In this document: one piece after another, positions 54,713 to 64,000 of the stretch | How the letters are laid out: each line of letters opens with the position of its first letter | How positions within the stretch are numbered: the first letter of the stretch is position 1 | Assembly: GCF_000423925.1 (NCBI RefSeq) | Contig: NZ_AUIX01000008.1 | Location: forward strand, 62,001-126,000 | Direction of reading: 5' to 3' | DNA length: 64,000 nucleotides | Origin: Butyrivibrio sp. VCD2006 | GTDB taxonomy: Bacteria > Bacillota > Clostridia > Lachnospirales > Lachnospiraceae | Position numbers and translations under genes: made by a program | Notes under the pieces: generated by a model | What the model was told of the DNA's origin: nothing | Database searches by the model: none | The model's input: the letters and a program-made list of their open reading frames with translations, nothing else

Positions 54713-55963
54713 GTGCGAGATTTTAATGATTTACAAATCGCGGTTGCAGGTGCCGGTTATGTGGGACTTTCAATCGCGACTTTACTGTCACAAAAACACA
54801 AGGTAACTGTAGTTGATGTTATTCCTGAGAAGGTTGATATGCTCAATAAGAGAGTATCACCTATTCAGGACGAGTATATCGAGAAATATTTTGCAGAAAA
54901 GGAATTGAACCTTACTGCAACCGTAGATGGTGAGTCTGCATATAAGGATGCTGATTTTGTCATCATAGCAGCACCTACTAATTATGATAGCAAGAAGAAC
55001 TATTTCGATACCAGTGCTGTAGAGGCTGTAATTGAGCTTGTACAAAAGGTTAATCCAGATGCCTTTATGGTAATCAAGAGTACTATTCCTGTTGGTTATA
55101 CTACAAAAATCAGACAGAAGACAGGATCTGATAAGATTCTCTTTAGTCCTGAGTTTCTTAGAGAGTCTAAGGCTCTCTATGATAATCTCTATCCCAGCAG
55201 AATTATTGTAGGAACTGATGAAAATGATGAGGAGCTTACTAAGGCTGCTCATGTTTTTGCGGATCTTCTTAAAGAGGGAGCTCTTAAGGAAAATGTAGAC
55301 GTTCTCTTTATGGGCTTTACCGAAGCGGAAGCAGTTAAGCTTTTTGCCAATACATATCTTGCTCTTCGTGTTTCTTATTTCAACGAGCTTGATACATATG
55401 CTGAGATGAAGGAACTTGATACAGACAGCATAATTAAGGGTGTTTGTCTTGATCCCAGAATAGGTGACTTCTATAACAATCCTTCATTTGGTTATGGCGG
55501 TTATTGCCTGCCTAAGGACACCAAGCAGCTTTTAGCAAACTATCAGGATGTTCCTGAGAATCTTATAGAGGCTATTGTTGAATCCAACAGAACACGTAAG
55601 GATTTCATAGCAGACAGAGTTCTTGATATTGCCGGTGCTTATGGTAACAGTGAAGCATATAGTGGCAGTAGAGAGCACGAGGTTATTATCGGTGTATACA
55701 GACTGACTATGAAGAGCAACTCCGATAACTTCAGGCAGAGCAGTATACAGGGGGTTATGAAGCGTATCAAGGCTAAAGGTGCTACCGTAATAATTTACGA
55801 GCCGTCCCTTGAGAGTGGAACAACCTTCTTTGGTAGTGTTATTGTTAATGACCTCGATGAGTTTAAAAAGAGAAGCCAGGCGATTATTGCTAACAGATAT
55901 GACACATGTCTTGACGATGTCCAGGATAAGGTTTATTCAAGAGATATTTTCAGAAGAGATTAA
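54713..55963 (+). CDS. ugd: UDP-glucose 6-dehydrogenase
   Basis: The product has 416 residues and starts at GTG (54713) with AGGGGAA upstream. The N-terminal Rossmann motif is [12 protein letters not shown], the central domain carries [15 protein letters not shown] with catalytic Cys265, and the C-terminal UDP-binding domain ends near residue 410. It oxidises UDP-glucose to UDP-glucuronate with two NAD+, feeding capsule or exopolysaccharide synthesis. The length and the YCLPKD variant fit the shorter WbpA/Ugd-like group; another nucleotide-sugar substrate is possible. Confidence 0.92.
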   Translation: MRDFNDLQIAVAGAGYVGLSIATLLSQKHKVTVVDVIPEKVDMLNKRVSPIQDEYIEKYFAEKELNLTATVDGESAYKDADFVIIAAPTNYDSKKNYFDTSAVEAVIELVQKVNPDAFMVIKSTIPVGYTTKIRQKTGSDKILFSPEFLRESKALYDNLYPSRIIVGTDENDEELTKAAHVFADLLKEGALKENVDVLFMGFTEAEAVKLFANTYLALRVSYFNELDTYAEMKELDTDSIIKGVCLDPRIGDFYNNPSFGYGGYCLPKDTKQLLANYQDVPENLIEAIVESNRTRKDFIADRVLDIAGAYGNSEAYSGSREHEVIIGVYRLTMKSNSDNFRQSSIQGVMKRIKAKGATVIIYEPSLESGTTFFGSVIVNDLDEFKKRSQAIIANRYDTCLDDVQDKVYSRDIFRRD

Positions 55964-55965
55964 CT

Positions 55966-55999
55966 ATAAAAAAAGAGGGCCATGCGAATTCGCATGGCC
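55966..55999 (-). terminator. Terminator of the tyrA-aroA operon
   Basis: A perfect 22-base palindrome (55978-55999) is followed on the minus strand by a run of T. The plus-strand tail is weak, so it mainly serves the minus-strand operon, and partly the convergent ugd gene. Confidence 0.85.
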
Positions 56000-56004
56000 T
56001 TAAA

Positions 56005-57336
56005 TTATTTCATAAGCTTTGTCAAATCCTTGAAGAATGATGGATAGGAGATTCCAACGCATTTTTCATCAAGAATTCTTGTGGAGCCATCAGCAACAAG
56101 TCCTGCAATCGCAAAGCTCATTGCAATTCTGTGATCAGCTTCACATTCGATATCCGTACCATAGAGTCTTTTTCCTCCATGAATGATCATTCCGTCATCA
56201 GTAGGTTCTATATCCGCGCCCATGGCTTTTAAATTCTTGCAGATAGCATCGATTCTGTTGGATTCCTTGACCTTAAGCTCTGCAGCATCCTTGATTATGG
56301 TTGTGCAGTTAGCTGTTGCGGCTGCCACAGCAAAGATGGGGAGCTCGTCTATCATGGTAGGAATAATTTTTCCGCATACCTCAAAGCGACCGTTTTCATT
56401 GCCATGAAGCTTGGAATATCTAACGTGAAGATCAGCTCTTGGCTCGATTGATTCATTTACATTTTCAAGAGTGATATCAGCTCCCATCTGAGTAAGGATA
56501 CTGAGTATGCCGGCTCTTGTCTTGTTTATTCCTACATTGTGAATAATTATATCTGAACCCGGAACAAGAAGAGCAGCAACGATGAAATATGCAGCTGATG
56601 ATATATCTCCGGGAACGTTTATTTTGGTTCCGCGAAGCGGCATGCCTGGATGAAGGATAGTTGCCGAACTTCCTCGAACATCTACCTCATTGTGAATATC
56701 AACTCCGAAAGCCCTGAGCATAAGCTCTGTATGATTGCGGCTGAGTGCCGGTTCATAAACAACAGTATCGCTGTCTGAATAAAGACCTGCCAGAACAATG
56801 CATGATTTAACCTGAGCAGAAGCGACCGGACTGTGATATGTAATACCCATGATCCGCTTGCCTCCTTTTATCATAAGAGGAGCGCAATCATTACCCATAA
56901 CAGATGAAATATCAGCGCCCATCTGTGTAAGGGGCTTGATGATTCTGTTCATGGGACGTTTTTCAATTGAAGAATCTCCTGTGATCATTGAATCAAAGGG
57001 TTGGGCAGCAAGAATTCCGGAAAGCAGTCTTGTGGTAGTGCCGCTGTTTCCGGTATAGAGTGTTGAAGTCGGAGCAGTAAGTCCATGAAGACCCTTACCG
57101 TGAACGGTTATTGTAGGAACTCCGTTCAGTGGCCTCTGGGTATGTTCTATCTGTACTCCGAGCTGCTTAAAGCACTCAATGGTTGAGAGACAATCACCGC
57201 TCTTTAAAAAACCGGTGATCTCGGTAGTGCCTTCTGAAATGGCACCAAACATAATACTTCTATGGGAGATGGATTTATCTCCCGGCACAAAGATGTCCCC
57301 TGTTAGAGGTTTGTAACTTTTTTCAATACTGATCAT
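56005..57336 (-). CDS. aroA: 3-phosphoshikimate 1-carboxyvinyltransferase (EPSP synthase)
   Basis: The product has 443 residues. It joins shikimate 3-phosphate and phosphoenolpyruvate in aromatic amino acid synthesis. Motifs are VPGDKSISHRSIMFG near residue 18, GNSGTTTRLLSGILA near residue 95 (an unusual TTT run within the family's GNSGT), TMIDELPIFAVAAA near residue 310 with the catalytic Asp and Glu, and KVKESNRIDAI. GGGGGA precedes the ATG. It follows tyrA in one operon. Confidence 0.97.
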   Translation of the reverse strand: MISIEKSYKPLTGDIFVPGDKSISHRSIMFGAISEGTTEITGFLKSGDCLSTIECFKQLGVQIEHTQRPLNGVPTITVHGKGLHGLTAPTSTLYTGNSGTTTRLLSGILAAQPFDSMITGDSSIEKRPMNRIIKPLTQMGADISSVMGNDCAPLMIKGGKRIMGITYHSPVASAQVKSCIVLAGLYSDSDTVVYEPALSRNHTELMLRAFGVDIHNEVDVRGSSATILHPGMPLRGTKINVPGDISSAAYFIVAALLVPGSDIIIHNVGINKTRAGILSILTQMGADITLENVNESIEPRADLHVRYSKLHGNENGRFEVCGKIIPTMIDELPIFAVAAATANCTTIIKDAAELKVKESNRIDAICKNLKAMGADIEPTDDGMIIHGGKRLYGTDIECEADHRIAMSFAIAGLVADGSTRILDEKCVGISYPSFFKDLTKLMK

Positions 57337-57369
57337 TTCTGTGTCCCCCTATATTGTTCAAGTAAGTTA

Positions 57370-58470
57370 TCAGTCTACTGAAGGATAGCCGTGAGCCTCC
57401 AATAATGTTAATGCTTTTTCCATTGCTTTATCATCATGGAATTCAATGCTGAGTGTTCCATGTTCAAATTCGCGGTTATGAACGATGCCGATATTCTTGA
57501 TGTTAATTCCGTTAACAGACAGAAGAGTAGCAACTGATGCAATGTTACCGGGCTCATCTGCAATGTCAACACGAATAACATAGGTCTTCTGAAGCGGTCC
57601 GCGTCTAAGATCATTAAATGAATCTCTGTAATCTCTTGCTGAAGAGAAGAAATCCATGAGACCTTCACCATTTGTGTCATCTATGACAGTTTTCATATCC
57701 TTAAGATAATCAATGTATTTATCAAGAAGTACTGATATATTCTTATGATTTGTAAGGCAAATCTGCTGAAGCATGACAGGAGAGGAGGAAGAAATTCTCG
57801 TAATATCCTTAAAACCTCCGGCAGCAATTGTTTTCATAAGACCATCAGCAGAGTCACTGTCATGGACGAGATTAACAAGGCAGCCGCTAATTACATGTGG
57901 CACGTGGCTTACTGCAGCGGTGATAAAATCGTGCTGTTCATATGAAATGATGAGAGGAGTTGCACCCATAAGCTCAACAAGCTCTCTGTAATTATTTAAT
58001 CTTTCATCCGTGGTTTTTTCGGTTTTAGTAAGAATATAGAAAGCATTCTCAAGTATCGAAGCTTTTGAATTTATGTATCCGATTCTCTCAGTACCAGCCA
58101 TGGGATGCCCGCCGATAAACTGATCCTCAAGGCCTAATTCTTTAACATGTTCATGAATTGATGTTTTTACTGAACCAATATCTGTCAGTGTTGTCTTCTT
58201 TGAAAGAAATGGTTTGATTAATTTAAGATTATCGTTGTTTCTTTCAATAGGAGCACATAAAAATATGTAATCAAGATCTGTAAAACGCTCATCTATCGCA
58301 TCGCAGGCTACATCGACTATTCCGTCTTCCTTAGCCTTGAGAGATGTTTCGGGATGAGGTGTATATGAAATGATGCGGATTGAAGGGTCTTTGGACTTTA
58401 GTGCTCTGGCCATGGAACCGCCGATAAGACCGAGACCGATGAAACCACATTTGAGATTGTTTGTATTCAT
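57370..58470 (-). CDS. tyrA: Prephenate dehydrogenase with C-terminal ACT domain
   Basis: The product has 366 residues. The N-terminal NAD-binding motif is GFIGLGLIGGSMARALK; the catalytic His region is GGHPMAGTERIGY near residue 118, and ITAAVSHVPHVISGCL near residue 185 is also conserved. Residues about 290-366 form an ACT domain (VIRVDIADEPGNIASVATLL), the probable site of feedback inhibition by tyrosine. It makes 4-hydroxyphenylpyruvate from prephenate. AAGGAG precedes the ATG. aroA starts 33 bases after its stop. Confidence 0.96.
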   Translation of the reverse strand: MNTNNLKCGFIGLGLIGGSMARALKSKDPSIRIISYTPHPETSLKAKEDGIVDVACDAIDERFTDLDYIFLCAPIERNNDNLKLIKPFLSKKTTLTDIGSVKTSIHEHVKELGLEDQFIGGHPMAGTERIGYINSKASILENAFYILTKTEKTTDERLNNYRELVELMGATPLIISYEQHDFITAAVSHVPHVISGCLVNLVHDSDSADGLMKTIAAGGFKDITRISSSSPVMLQQICLTNHKNISVLLDKYIDYLKDMKTVIDDTNGEGLMDFFSSARDYRDSFNDLRRGPLQKTYVIRVDIADEPGNIASVATLLSVNGINIKNIGIVHNREFEHGTLSIEFHDDKAMEKALTLLEAHGYPSVD

Positions 58471-58616
58471 CAGGTTTATCTCCTTAAGAAGTTCATTATA
58501 TCTAGCAAAACCGAGTTTACTATATCACGTTAAAGTGCGAAAATCAACGAGTTTAGGCAATTAACATCAATTATCTATCATATTATTATCCAATTGTGCA
58601 AATTTAACTGAATTAC

Positions 58617-58694
58617 TTGTATTGTTTGTACAATTTTAGTAAAATATCTCTATGGGGTTGGGGGAAATCTAAAGAATGTCTCGTTATATTTTCC
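58617..58694 (+). promoter_or_regulatory. Promoter and G-rich leader of the EF-G-like gene
   Basis: TTGTAT (58617-58622), a 17-base spacer and TAAAAT (58640-58645) predict a start near 58652. GGGGTTGGGGG (58654-58664) follows at once, and TATATTTTCC (58685-58694) lies further on; GGGGGAAAT can pair with ATTTTCCC. The same two motifs occur before rnfC. Confidence 0.6.
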
Positions 58695-58725
58695 CAACAT
58701 AATTTAAGACTTGGAGGAACAAAGG

Positions 58726-60816
58726 ATGAAAGTTTACACAAGTGACAAAATACGCAACGTCGTACTCTTGGGTCATGGAGGAGCAGGAAAGACTTCACTT
58801 GCTGAGGCAATGGCTTATCTTGCAGGTATTACCTCCCGTATGGGTAAGGTGTCTGACGGAAATACCGTTAGTGACTTTGATAAAGAGGAACAGAAGCGTC
58901 AGTTTTCAATCAGCACAACAAACATTGCAATGGAGTGGGAGGACCATAAGATCAATCTTCTTGATGCTCCCGGATTCTTTGATTTTGTTGGTGAAGTTCA
59001 GGAAGCAATGAGTGTTGCCGATGCTGCTATTATCGTAGTTTCAGGTAAGGCCGGTGTTGAAGTTGGAACCGAGAGAGCATGGGATCTTTGCGAGAAGTAC
59101 AATCTTCCTCGTATGTTCTTTGTTTCCGACATGGATATAGATGATGCTTCTTACAGACAGGTTGTTCAGGATCTGACAGATAAATATGGAAAGAAGATTG
59201 CACCCTTCAACCTTCCTATTCGTGAGAATGAGAAGTTTGTAGGTTATGTAAATGTAATTCAGGAAAAGGGCTTCCGCTGGCAAGGCAAGGACGCTGTAGA
59301 ATGTGAAGTTCCGGATTATAGCGTAGAATATCTTAATCAGTATCGCGACACTCTTATGGAAGCTGTTGCTGAGACCAGTGAAGAATTCATGGACAGATAT
59401 TTCAGCGGAGATACCTTCTCTGAGCAGGAGATCAGATCAGCGCTTAGAAATAACGTTTGTGACGGATCAATCGTTCCTGTAGAGATGGGATCAAGCATTC
59501 TCGCTCAGGGTGTTTATACACTTATGGATGATATCATTAAGTACATGCCTGCACCTGAGAACCGCAAAATGGCTGGTATCAACATGAAGACCAATGAGAT
59601 CTTCGAAGCTAACTTTGATTTCTCAAAGCCTAAAACAGCATTTGTATTTAAGACAATGATGGATCCCTTCATTGGTAAATACTCAATGATCAAGGTTCGC
59701 TCCGGCGTACTTAAAACCGATGATATGATGTATGATTCCAATAAGGATACAGAGCTTAAAATCGGTAAGATCTATGTAATGCAGGGCAATAAGACAATCG
59801 AGGTTCCCGAGCTCCACGCAGGTGACTTGGGTGCCCTCCAGAAGCTTGATATTTCTACAGGTGATACCCTTTCAACAAAGGCTAACCCTGTTCAGTATGC
59901 AAAGATGGATATTTCAGAGCCTTACACCTACATGAGATATAAGGCTCAGAATAAGGCTGATATCGATAAGATTGCACAGTCTCTTGCTAAGCTTTCCGCA
60001 GAAGATGCAACACTCAAGGTTGTTAACGATGCAGAGAATCATCAGTCACTTATCTATGGTATGGGTGACATGCACCTTGAAATCGCTGTAAGTAAGCTTC
60101 TTAATGAGTATAAGGTTGCCGTTGAGCTCGACAAACCGAAGGTAGCCTTCAGAGAGACTATCCGTAAGAATTCTGATGTTGAGTACAAGTATAAGAAGCA
60201 GACCGGTGGACATGGTCAGTACGGACATGTAAAGATGCGCTTTGAGCCTTCAGGCGATGATACTAAGCCTTACATCTTTGATCAGGTTGTAGTAGGTGGA
60301 GCTGTTCCCAAGAACTACTTCCCGGCAGTTGAGAAGGGTATTGCTGAGGCTTCTCAGAGAGGACCTCTCGCAGCTTATCCTGTTGTCGGCGTTAAGGCTA
60401 CACTTTACGATGGATCCTACCATCCGGTAGATTCTTCTGAAATGGCCTTCAAGGTTGCAGCAAGTAACGCATTTAAGAAGGGCTTCATGGATGCAACTCC
60501 CGTACTTCTTGAGCCTATAGCATCACTTAAGGTAACTGTACCGGATGCTTACACAGGAGATGTAATGGGCGATCTTAATAAGAGAAGAGGACGCGTCCTT
60601 GGAATGAATCCTACAGGCGATGGAAAGCAGGTTATCGAAGCAGACATTCCTATGATGGAGCTTTACGGATATTGCACAACACTTCGTTCAATGACTGGTG
60701 GTTCCGGAGATTTCGAGTATGCATTTACCCGTTATGAGCAGGCACCTCAGGATATACAGCAGAAGGAAGTTGCTGCAAGAGCTGAAAAGGTTAAAGAAAA
60801 CGGAATAGAAGACTAA
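58726..60816 (+). CDS. Elongation factor G-like translational GTPase
   Basis: The product has 696 residues from the ATG at 58726 (GGAGG upstream). It has the EF-G domain order: GTPase, beta barrel, two ferredoxin-like folds and the GHGQYGHVKMRF domain IV. The P-loop is GHGGAGKTS (residues 16-24). The G3 motif reads DAPGFFDF, with Phe84 in place of the catalytic His of EF-G. The NKxD motif appears as SDMD. These changes mark the EF-G-like (EF-G2) paralogue family, not the main fusA, which normally lies by rpsL/rpsG. Its role is unclear: ribosome rescue, recycling or stress has been suggested for relatives. It stands alone between its own promoter and a terminator. Confidence 0.88.
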   Translation: MKVYTSDKIRNVVLLGHGGAGKTSLAEAMAYLAGITSRMGKVSDGNTVSDFDKEEQKRQFSISTTNIAMEWEDHKINLLDAPGFFDFVGEVQEAMSVADAAIIVVSGKAGVEVGTERAWDLCEKYNLPRMFFVSDMDIDDASYRQVVQDLTDKYGKKIAPFNLPIRENEKFVGYVNVIQEKGFRWQGKDAVECEVPDYSVEYLNQYRDTLMEAVAETSEEFMDRYFSGDTFSEQEIRSALRNNVCDGSIVPVEMGSSILAQGVYTLMDDIIKYMPAPENRKMAGINMKTNEIFEANFDFSKPKTAFVFKTMMDPFIGKYSMIKVRSGVLKTDDMMYDSNKDTELKIGKIYVMQGNKTIEVPELHAGDLGALQKLDISTGDTLSTKANPVQYAKMDISEPYTYMRYKAQNKADIDKIAQSLAKLSAEDATLKVVNDAENHQSLIYGMGDMHLEIAVSKLLNEYKVAVELDKPKVAFRETIRKNSDVEYKYKKQTGGHGQYGHVKMRFEPSGDDTKPYIFDQVVVGGAVPKNYFPAVEKGIAEASQRGPLAAYPVVGVKATLYDGSYHPVDSSEMAFKVAASNAFKKGFMDATPVLLEPIASLKVTVPDAYTGDVMGDLNKRRGRVLGMNPTGDGKQVIEADIPMMELYGYCTTLRSMTGGSGDFEYAFTRYEQAPQDIQQKEVAARAEKVKENGIED

Positions 60817-60824
60817 TAATATAG

Positions 60825-60870
60825 AGAGCTGACATTTGTGTACGAAATGTCAGCTCTTAATTATTTTTTT
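60825..60870 (+). terminator. Terminator after the EF-G-like gene
   Basis: AGAGCTGACATTT (60825-60837) pairs with AAATGTCAGCTCT (60844-60856), followed by a T-rich tail. Confidence 0.92.
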
Positions 60871-60973
60871 ATAGTTTTTTAAAATCGTGCTTATATCTGT
60901 ATGTTACGATAAAACTTGAAGATGTGGAACTATGACTGTTTGGCCAGAGCAATATCTTATGAGGGATTAGATT

Positions 60974-62920
60974 ATGCCACGTATAGGAATGCATATAGGA
61001 CTCAGGTACGACATTATCGGAGAGTATGCCAGCCTTCTTTTAGCGCTGCTGCTCCTTATTTTCATGTCCCTGACTAAGCCTAAGAAGTCAAAATCATTTA
61101 AATTTCTTGTAATGGGGCTTTTGGCGTCGATAGTGGCAACTACTCTCCAGATAATAATTGTTGAGGTAGCCAGTAATGTAACAAGCTATTACAACAGAGA
61201 ATCTTTCACAGTGCTTTTGGCGATGTTTCTCTGCATATACGCAGTTATTCAGGTTTTGATTTTTAATTATATCAACCTTCTTAGTGAGCGAAGGCTAAAA
61301 AAACGTTCTGTTATCATAATGTTGTACATAGTGGTAGCTCTTTTCTATTTTTCGGGATCAGTCTTTCAGATAGTCATGAAAAGCCTCTATTATGTGAGGA
61401 CTGATGGAATCGATATTACCCAATTTACAAGATTTTACAGTCTGATGGGTATATTCTGCGCGATTGTCTGCTTTATTGTGGTAATGATACGAAGACGCAG
61501 TATTGCCAGAATTGTAATAAGAGGGGTATTTATTGTTGTTCCGTTGGTTGTTCTGGTTCTGTTTTTGCAGATACTTGATAAAAGGTCTATTTTCAGTGCA
61601 TCGACTTATGTTATACCCCTTGTTGCATTTTATCTGCTATTTCATTCCAATCCTTATGATGAGGAAACAGGATGTCAAAGCATTGGTTCACTGGAAAGTC
61701 GCTTTTTAACAAATATCAGAACTAACAGGATCTTTTATCTTGCCTATATTGACTTTCCGCAGCTTACGGATAGCGGTTTAAGTCCTAATTATGAAGTGCT
61801 TGCAATAGAAATGGCCAGGGTGTGTAGGGAAATCGAAAGGATTTCAAGAAAAATACATCTTTACAGAATAAATTTCGGAACCTTTATGGCTCTGATAGAA
61901 ACTAAGGAAAGGTCCGATGCACAAAATTATTCCGAACAGATAAGAGATATTCTCGACGGATTTCATGAAAGATCAGAGGACCATATTCATTATTTCCTTG
62001 GTGTCAGCGGTGACAGCCGGAGGTTTATTGCTGTAGGAAATAAATGGACACAGCTTTTTATGATGTATATAAGGGATACAAAGCTGATTGATGGAGAAAA
62101 TGTATATTACTTTGCAAACGGCTCGGATTTCAGAGCATTTGATGAGATCTACAAGATAGAACAGACCCTTATTGATATAAGAATAAAAATGGATGCTGAT
62201 GATGAGCGTATAGTTTGCTATGCACAGCCTATTTACAGTGTTAATCAGGATGAATTCAGATCAGCTGAAGCTCTGATGAGGCTTTCAATTGATGGGAAAC
62301 TTATTCCTCCTGACATGTTTATTCCTATTGCGGAGAAAAACAACTGTATCCATGCACTGACAGTCATTATGATGCATAAAGTATGTAAGGCTGTTGAAAA
62401 GCTTGCTATGGAATATGATTTCGATGCTGTGACAATAAACTGCTCAACTACTGATTTTACAGATAAGACATTTTATAAAGAAATTCTCGATATCATTCAT
62501 GAATATCGGATAGACAAGAAAATGATCAGGCTTGAGCTTACTGAGTCCATGATGGCAGAAAATTATGAGTCCGTTAAGCACAATATGAACATGCTGAATC
62601 GTGAAGGAATACATCTTTACATGGATGACTTCGGTACAGGATATTCAAATCTTGAAAGAGTTGTAGATGTACCTGTTCAGACTATAAAATTTGACAAATC
62701 ACTTTTATATAAATCCATAAAGGATGATCGTGTCGATGATATCATTTCGTATATGATCGAATTCTTCAAGAAGAACGGATTTGTTACACTGATAGAAGGT
62801 GTTGAGGATGAATCCCAAAAGAAATACAGCATAGAAAGAGGCTTTGATTACATTCAGGGATATCATTATGCTAAACCTGCACCCATAGAAAACCTCGGAA
62901 AATATTTCAAACATAAATAA
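60974..62920 (+). CDS. Membrane EAL-domain protein, probable c-di-GMP phosphodiesterase
   Basis: The product has 648 residues. The first 220 residues hold about seven membrane helices of the 7TM sensor type. Residues about 235-380 occupy the GGDEF position but lack a GGDEF signature, so this part is probably not a cyclase. Residues about 395-645 form an EAL domain with the metal and catalytic set largely intact: AEALMRL, TINCS, ELTES, DDFGTGYSN, KFDKSLL and EGVED. The last motif GYHYAKP is a mild variant. It probably degrades c-di-GMP in response to an external signal. GAGGG precedes the ATG. Confidence 0.9.
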   Translation: MPRIGMHIGLRYDIIGEYASLLLALLLLIFMSLTKPKKSKSFKFLVMGLLASIVATTLQIIIVEVASNVTSYYNRESFTVLLAMFLCIYAVIQVLIFNYINLLSERRLKKRSVIIMLYIVVALFYFSGSVFQIVMKSLYYVRTDGIDITQFTRFYSLMGIFCAIVCFIVVMIRRRSIARIVIRGVFIVVPLVVLVLFLQILDKRSIFSASTYVIPLVAFYLLFHSNPYDEETGCQSIGSLESRFLTNIRTNRIFYLAYIDFPQLTDSGLSPNYEVLAIEMARVCREIERISRKIHLYRINFGTFMALIETKERSDAQNYSEQIRDILDGFHERSEDHIHYFLGVSGDSRRFIAVGNKWTQLFMMYIRDTKLIDGENVYYFANGSDFRAFDEIYKIEQTLIDIRIKMDADDERIVCYAQPIYSVNQDEFRSAEALMRLSIDGKLIPPDMFIPIAEKNNCIHALTVIMMHKVCKAVEKLAMEYDFDAVTINCSTTDFTDKTFYKEILDIIHEYRIDKKMIRLELTESMMAENYESVKHNMNMLNREGIHLYMDDFGTGYSNLERVVDVPVQTIKFDKSLLYKSIKDDRVDDIISYMIEFFKKNGFVTLIEGVEDESQKKYSIERGFDYIQGYHYAKPAPIENLGKYFKHK

Positions 62921-62927
62921 TCTTTAG

Positions 62928-62958
62928 AAAGGAAGGTGACGAACCTTCCTTTTATTTA
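62928..62958 (+). terminator. Terminator after the EAL gene
   Basis: AAAGGAAGGT (62928-62937) pairs with ACCTTCCTTT (62943-62952), followed by a T-rich tail. Confidence 0.85.
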
Positions 62959-63028
62959 TTGAATTATTATGCCTTAGTGTGGTAAAATTTTGAATGTTTA
63001 TAAATACTATTAAAGCTGAGGTATCATA

Positions 63029-64000
63029 ATGTCAGAGTTATACAATCACAAAGAAGTTGAACAGAAATGGCAGAAAGTATGGGATGATGAGAATGCATTT
63101 GCTGCTAGCAATGATTATTCCAAGCCCAAATACTATGCACTTGTTGAGTTCCCTTATCCTTCAGGACAGGGACTTCATGTAGGACACCCTCGTCCGTATA
63201 CTGCACTCGATATCGTTGCACGTAAGCGCAGAATGCAGGGCTACAACGTACTGTATCCCATGGGATGGGACGCATTCGGACTTCCTACAGAGAACTATGC
63301 GATCAAGAATCATATTCATCCCAAGATCGTAACTGCGAACAATGTTAAAAAGTTCAAGGATCAGCTTCATTCTTTGGGTTATTCCTTTGACTGGAACAGA
63401 GAAATAAATACAACAGATCCTGATTACTATAAGTGGACACAGTGGATTTTCCTTAAGCTTTTCAAGGAAGGCCTTGCTTATAAAAAGGAGATGCCTATCA
63501 ACTGGTGTACTTCATGTAAGGTTGGTCTTGCTAATGAAGAGGTTGTAAATGGTGTTTGTGAGCGCTGTGGTTCAGAAGTTGTCCGCAAGGTTAAGAGCGA
63601 GTGGATGCTCAAGATAACTGAGTATGCTGACAAGCTTATTGACGGCCTTGACGGAGTAGATTACATCGAGAGAGTTAAGGTTTCTCAGAAGAACTGGATC
63701 GGACGAAGCACAGGTGCAGAGGTTGACTTTGCAATTAAGGGAACAGAGGATGTTCTTACTGTTTATACAACTCGTTGCGATACACTTTTCGGTGCTACTT
63801 ACATGGTAGTTTCACCTGAGCACCCTTACCTTGATAAATATAAGGATCAGATCAGTAACTTCGATGCAATCCTTAAATATCGCGAGGAGGCTGCTAAGAA
63901 GTCTGATTTTGAGAGAGCTGAGCTTGCCAAGGACAAGACCGGTGTTCAGATTGATGGTCTTGTAGCTATTAATCCTGTTAATAATAAAGAGATTCCGATC
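63029..64000 (+). CDS. leuS: Leucine--tRNA ligase, 5' part (runs off the window)
   Basis: The first 324 codons are present, and the frame stays open to the last base. GAGG precedes the ATG at 63029. Class I motifs are seen: [19 protein letters not shown] near residue 40 (HIGH equivalent HVGH), [14 protein letters not shown] near residue 78, and a zinc-type CTSC...CERC pair near residues 162-185. The beginning of the CP1 editing domain ([20 protein letters not shown], about residue 250) is included. It charges tRNA-Leu. I see no T-box in the 108 bases before it. Confidence 0.97.
   Translation, partial: MSELYNHKEVEQKWQKVWDDENAFAASNDYSKPKYYALVEFPYPSGQGLHVGHPRPYTALDIVARKRRMQGYNVLYPMGWDAFGLPTENYAIKNHIHPKIVTANNVKKFKDQLHSLGYSFDWNREINTTDPDYYKWTQWIFLKLFKEGLAYKKEMPINWCTSCKVGLANEEVVNGVCERCGSEVVRKVKSEWMLKITEYADKLIDGLDGVDYIERVKVSQKNWIGRSTGAEVDFAIKGTEDVLTVYTTRCDTLFGATYMVVSPEHPYLDKYKDQISNFDAILKYREEAAKKSDFERAELAKDKTGVQIDGLVAINPVNNKEIPI

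Noticed and set aside
55978-55999. Perfect 22-base palindrome considered as an operator.
   Set aside because: It lies between convergent gene ends and is followed by a T run on the minus strand, so a terminator is the simpler reading.
62959-63028. Possible T-box or other riboswitch before leuS.
   Set aside because: The gap is too short, and the GGTGGTACCGCG-type core is absent.

Overview
The window is a dense chromosomal segment of an anaerobic, fibre- and starch-degrading Firmicute, most likely a Lachnospiraceae of the Butyrivibrio/Pseudobutyrivibrio kind. This is inferred from the gene set: a six-subunit Rnf complex in clostridial order CDGEAB, a secreted multimodular amylase with CBM26 and Big2 modules, a reversed-domain GH3 beta-glucosidase, Opp- and MalEFG-type importers without a local sugar ATPase, a T-box on pheST, and moderately AT-rich DNA with strong AGGAGG ribosome sites. 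I see no rRNA, tRNA, CRISPR, phage or transposase gene.

Layout. 1-2.2 kb: a secreted protein of unknown function and an opposed YprB-type RNase H-fold nuclease. 2.3-7.8 kb: the Rnf operon. 7.8-12.9 kb: a DUF1624 membrane protein, a small anchored protein, pyruvate kinase, a cell-wall amidase, a DUF2752 protein and an opposed DUF3793 gene. 13-24.9 kb: a starch/maltodextrin locus (secreted GH13 amylase, LacI regulator, MalE/F/G-like importer, GH31 glucosidase). Its three promoters carry the same GTTAATCGATTAAC-type palindrome, so it looks like one LacI regulon. 25-31.3 kb: MATE exporter, AraC regulator and a heterodimeric ABC exporter. 31.3-33.5 kb: a minus-strand cassette of unknowns (small membrane protein, DUF6765-like, DUF308-like). 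33.6-37.7 kb: T-box, pheS and pheT. 37.8-44.4 kb: MATE, AraC, GH3 beta-glucosidase, AraC. 44.7-51.1 kb: an Opp-family importer. 51.4-58.5 kb: M18 aminopeptidase, queA, a PilZ protein, UDP-glucose dehydrogenase, and the opposed tyrA-aroA pair. 58.6-64 kb: an EF-G-like GTPase, a membrane EAL protein, and leuS running off the end.

How the genes work together. Extracellular starch would be cut by the amylase, imported as maltodextrins by the MalEFG-like system (ATPase presumably elsewhere), and hydrolysed inside by GH31. Beta-glucosides may enter through the neighbouring Opp-type importer and be hydrolysed by GH3. Pyruvate kinase closes glycolysis, and Rnf couples ferredoxin oxidation to NAD reduction and ion pumping.

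The least explained structure is a family of extragenic palindromic elements. One single copy lies between rnfA and rnfB. Two composite copies lie between pheS and pheT and between the aminopeptidase gene and queA. In each composite, two inverted copies enclose a tandem array built from the element's own core. The small hairpin in every terminus keeps a C-GAA-G triloop while its stem changes by compensating pairs. A separate 37-bp near-perfect hairpin follows the lacI gene, and an extra inverted-repeat segment sits between the T-box and pheS.
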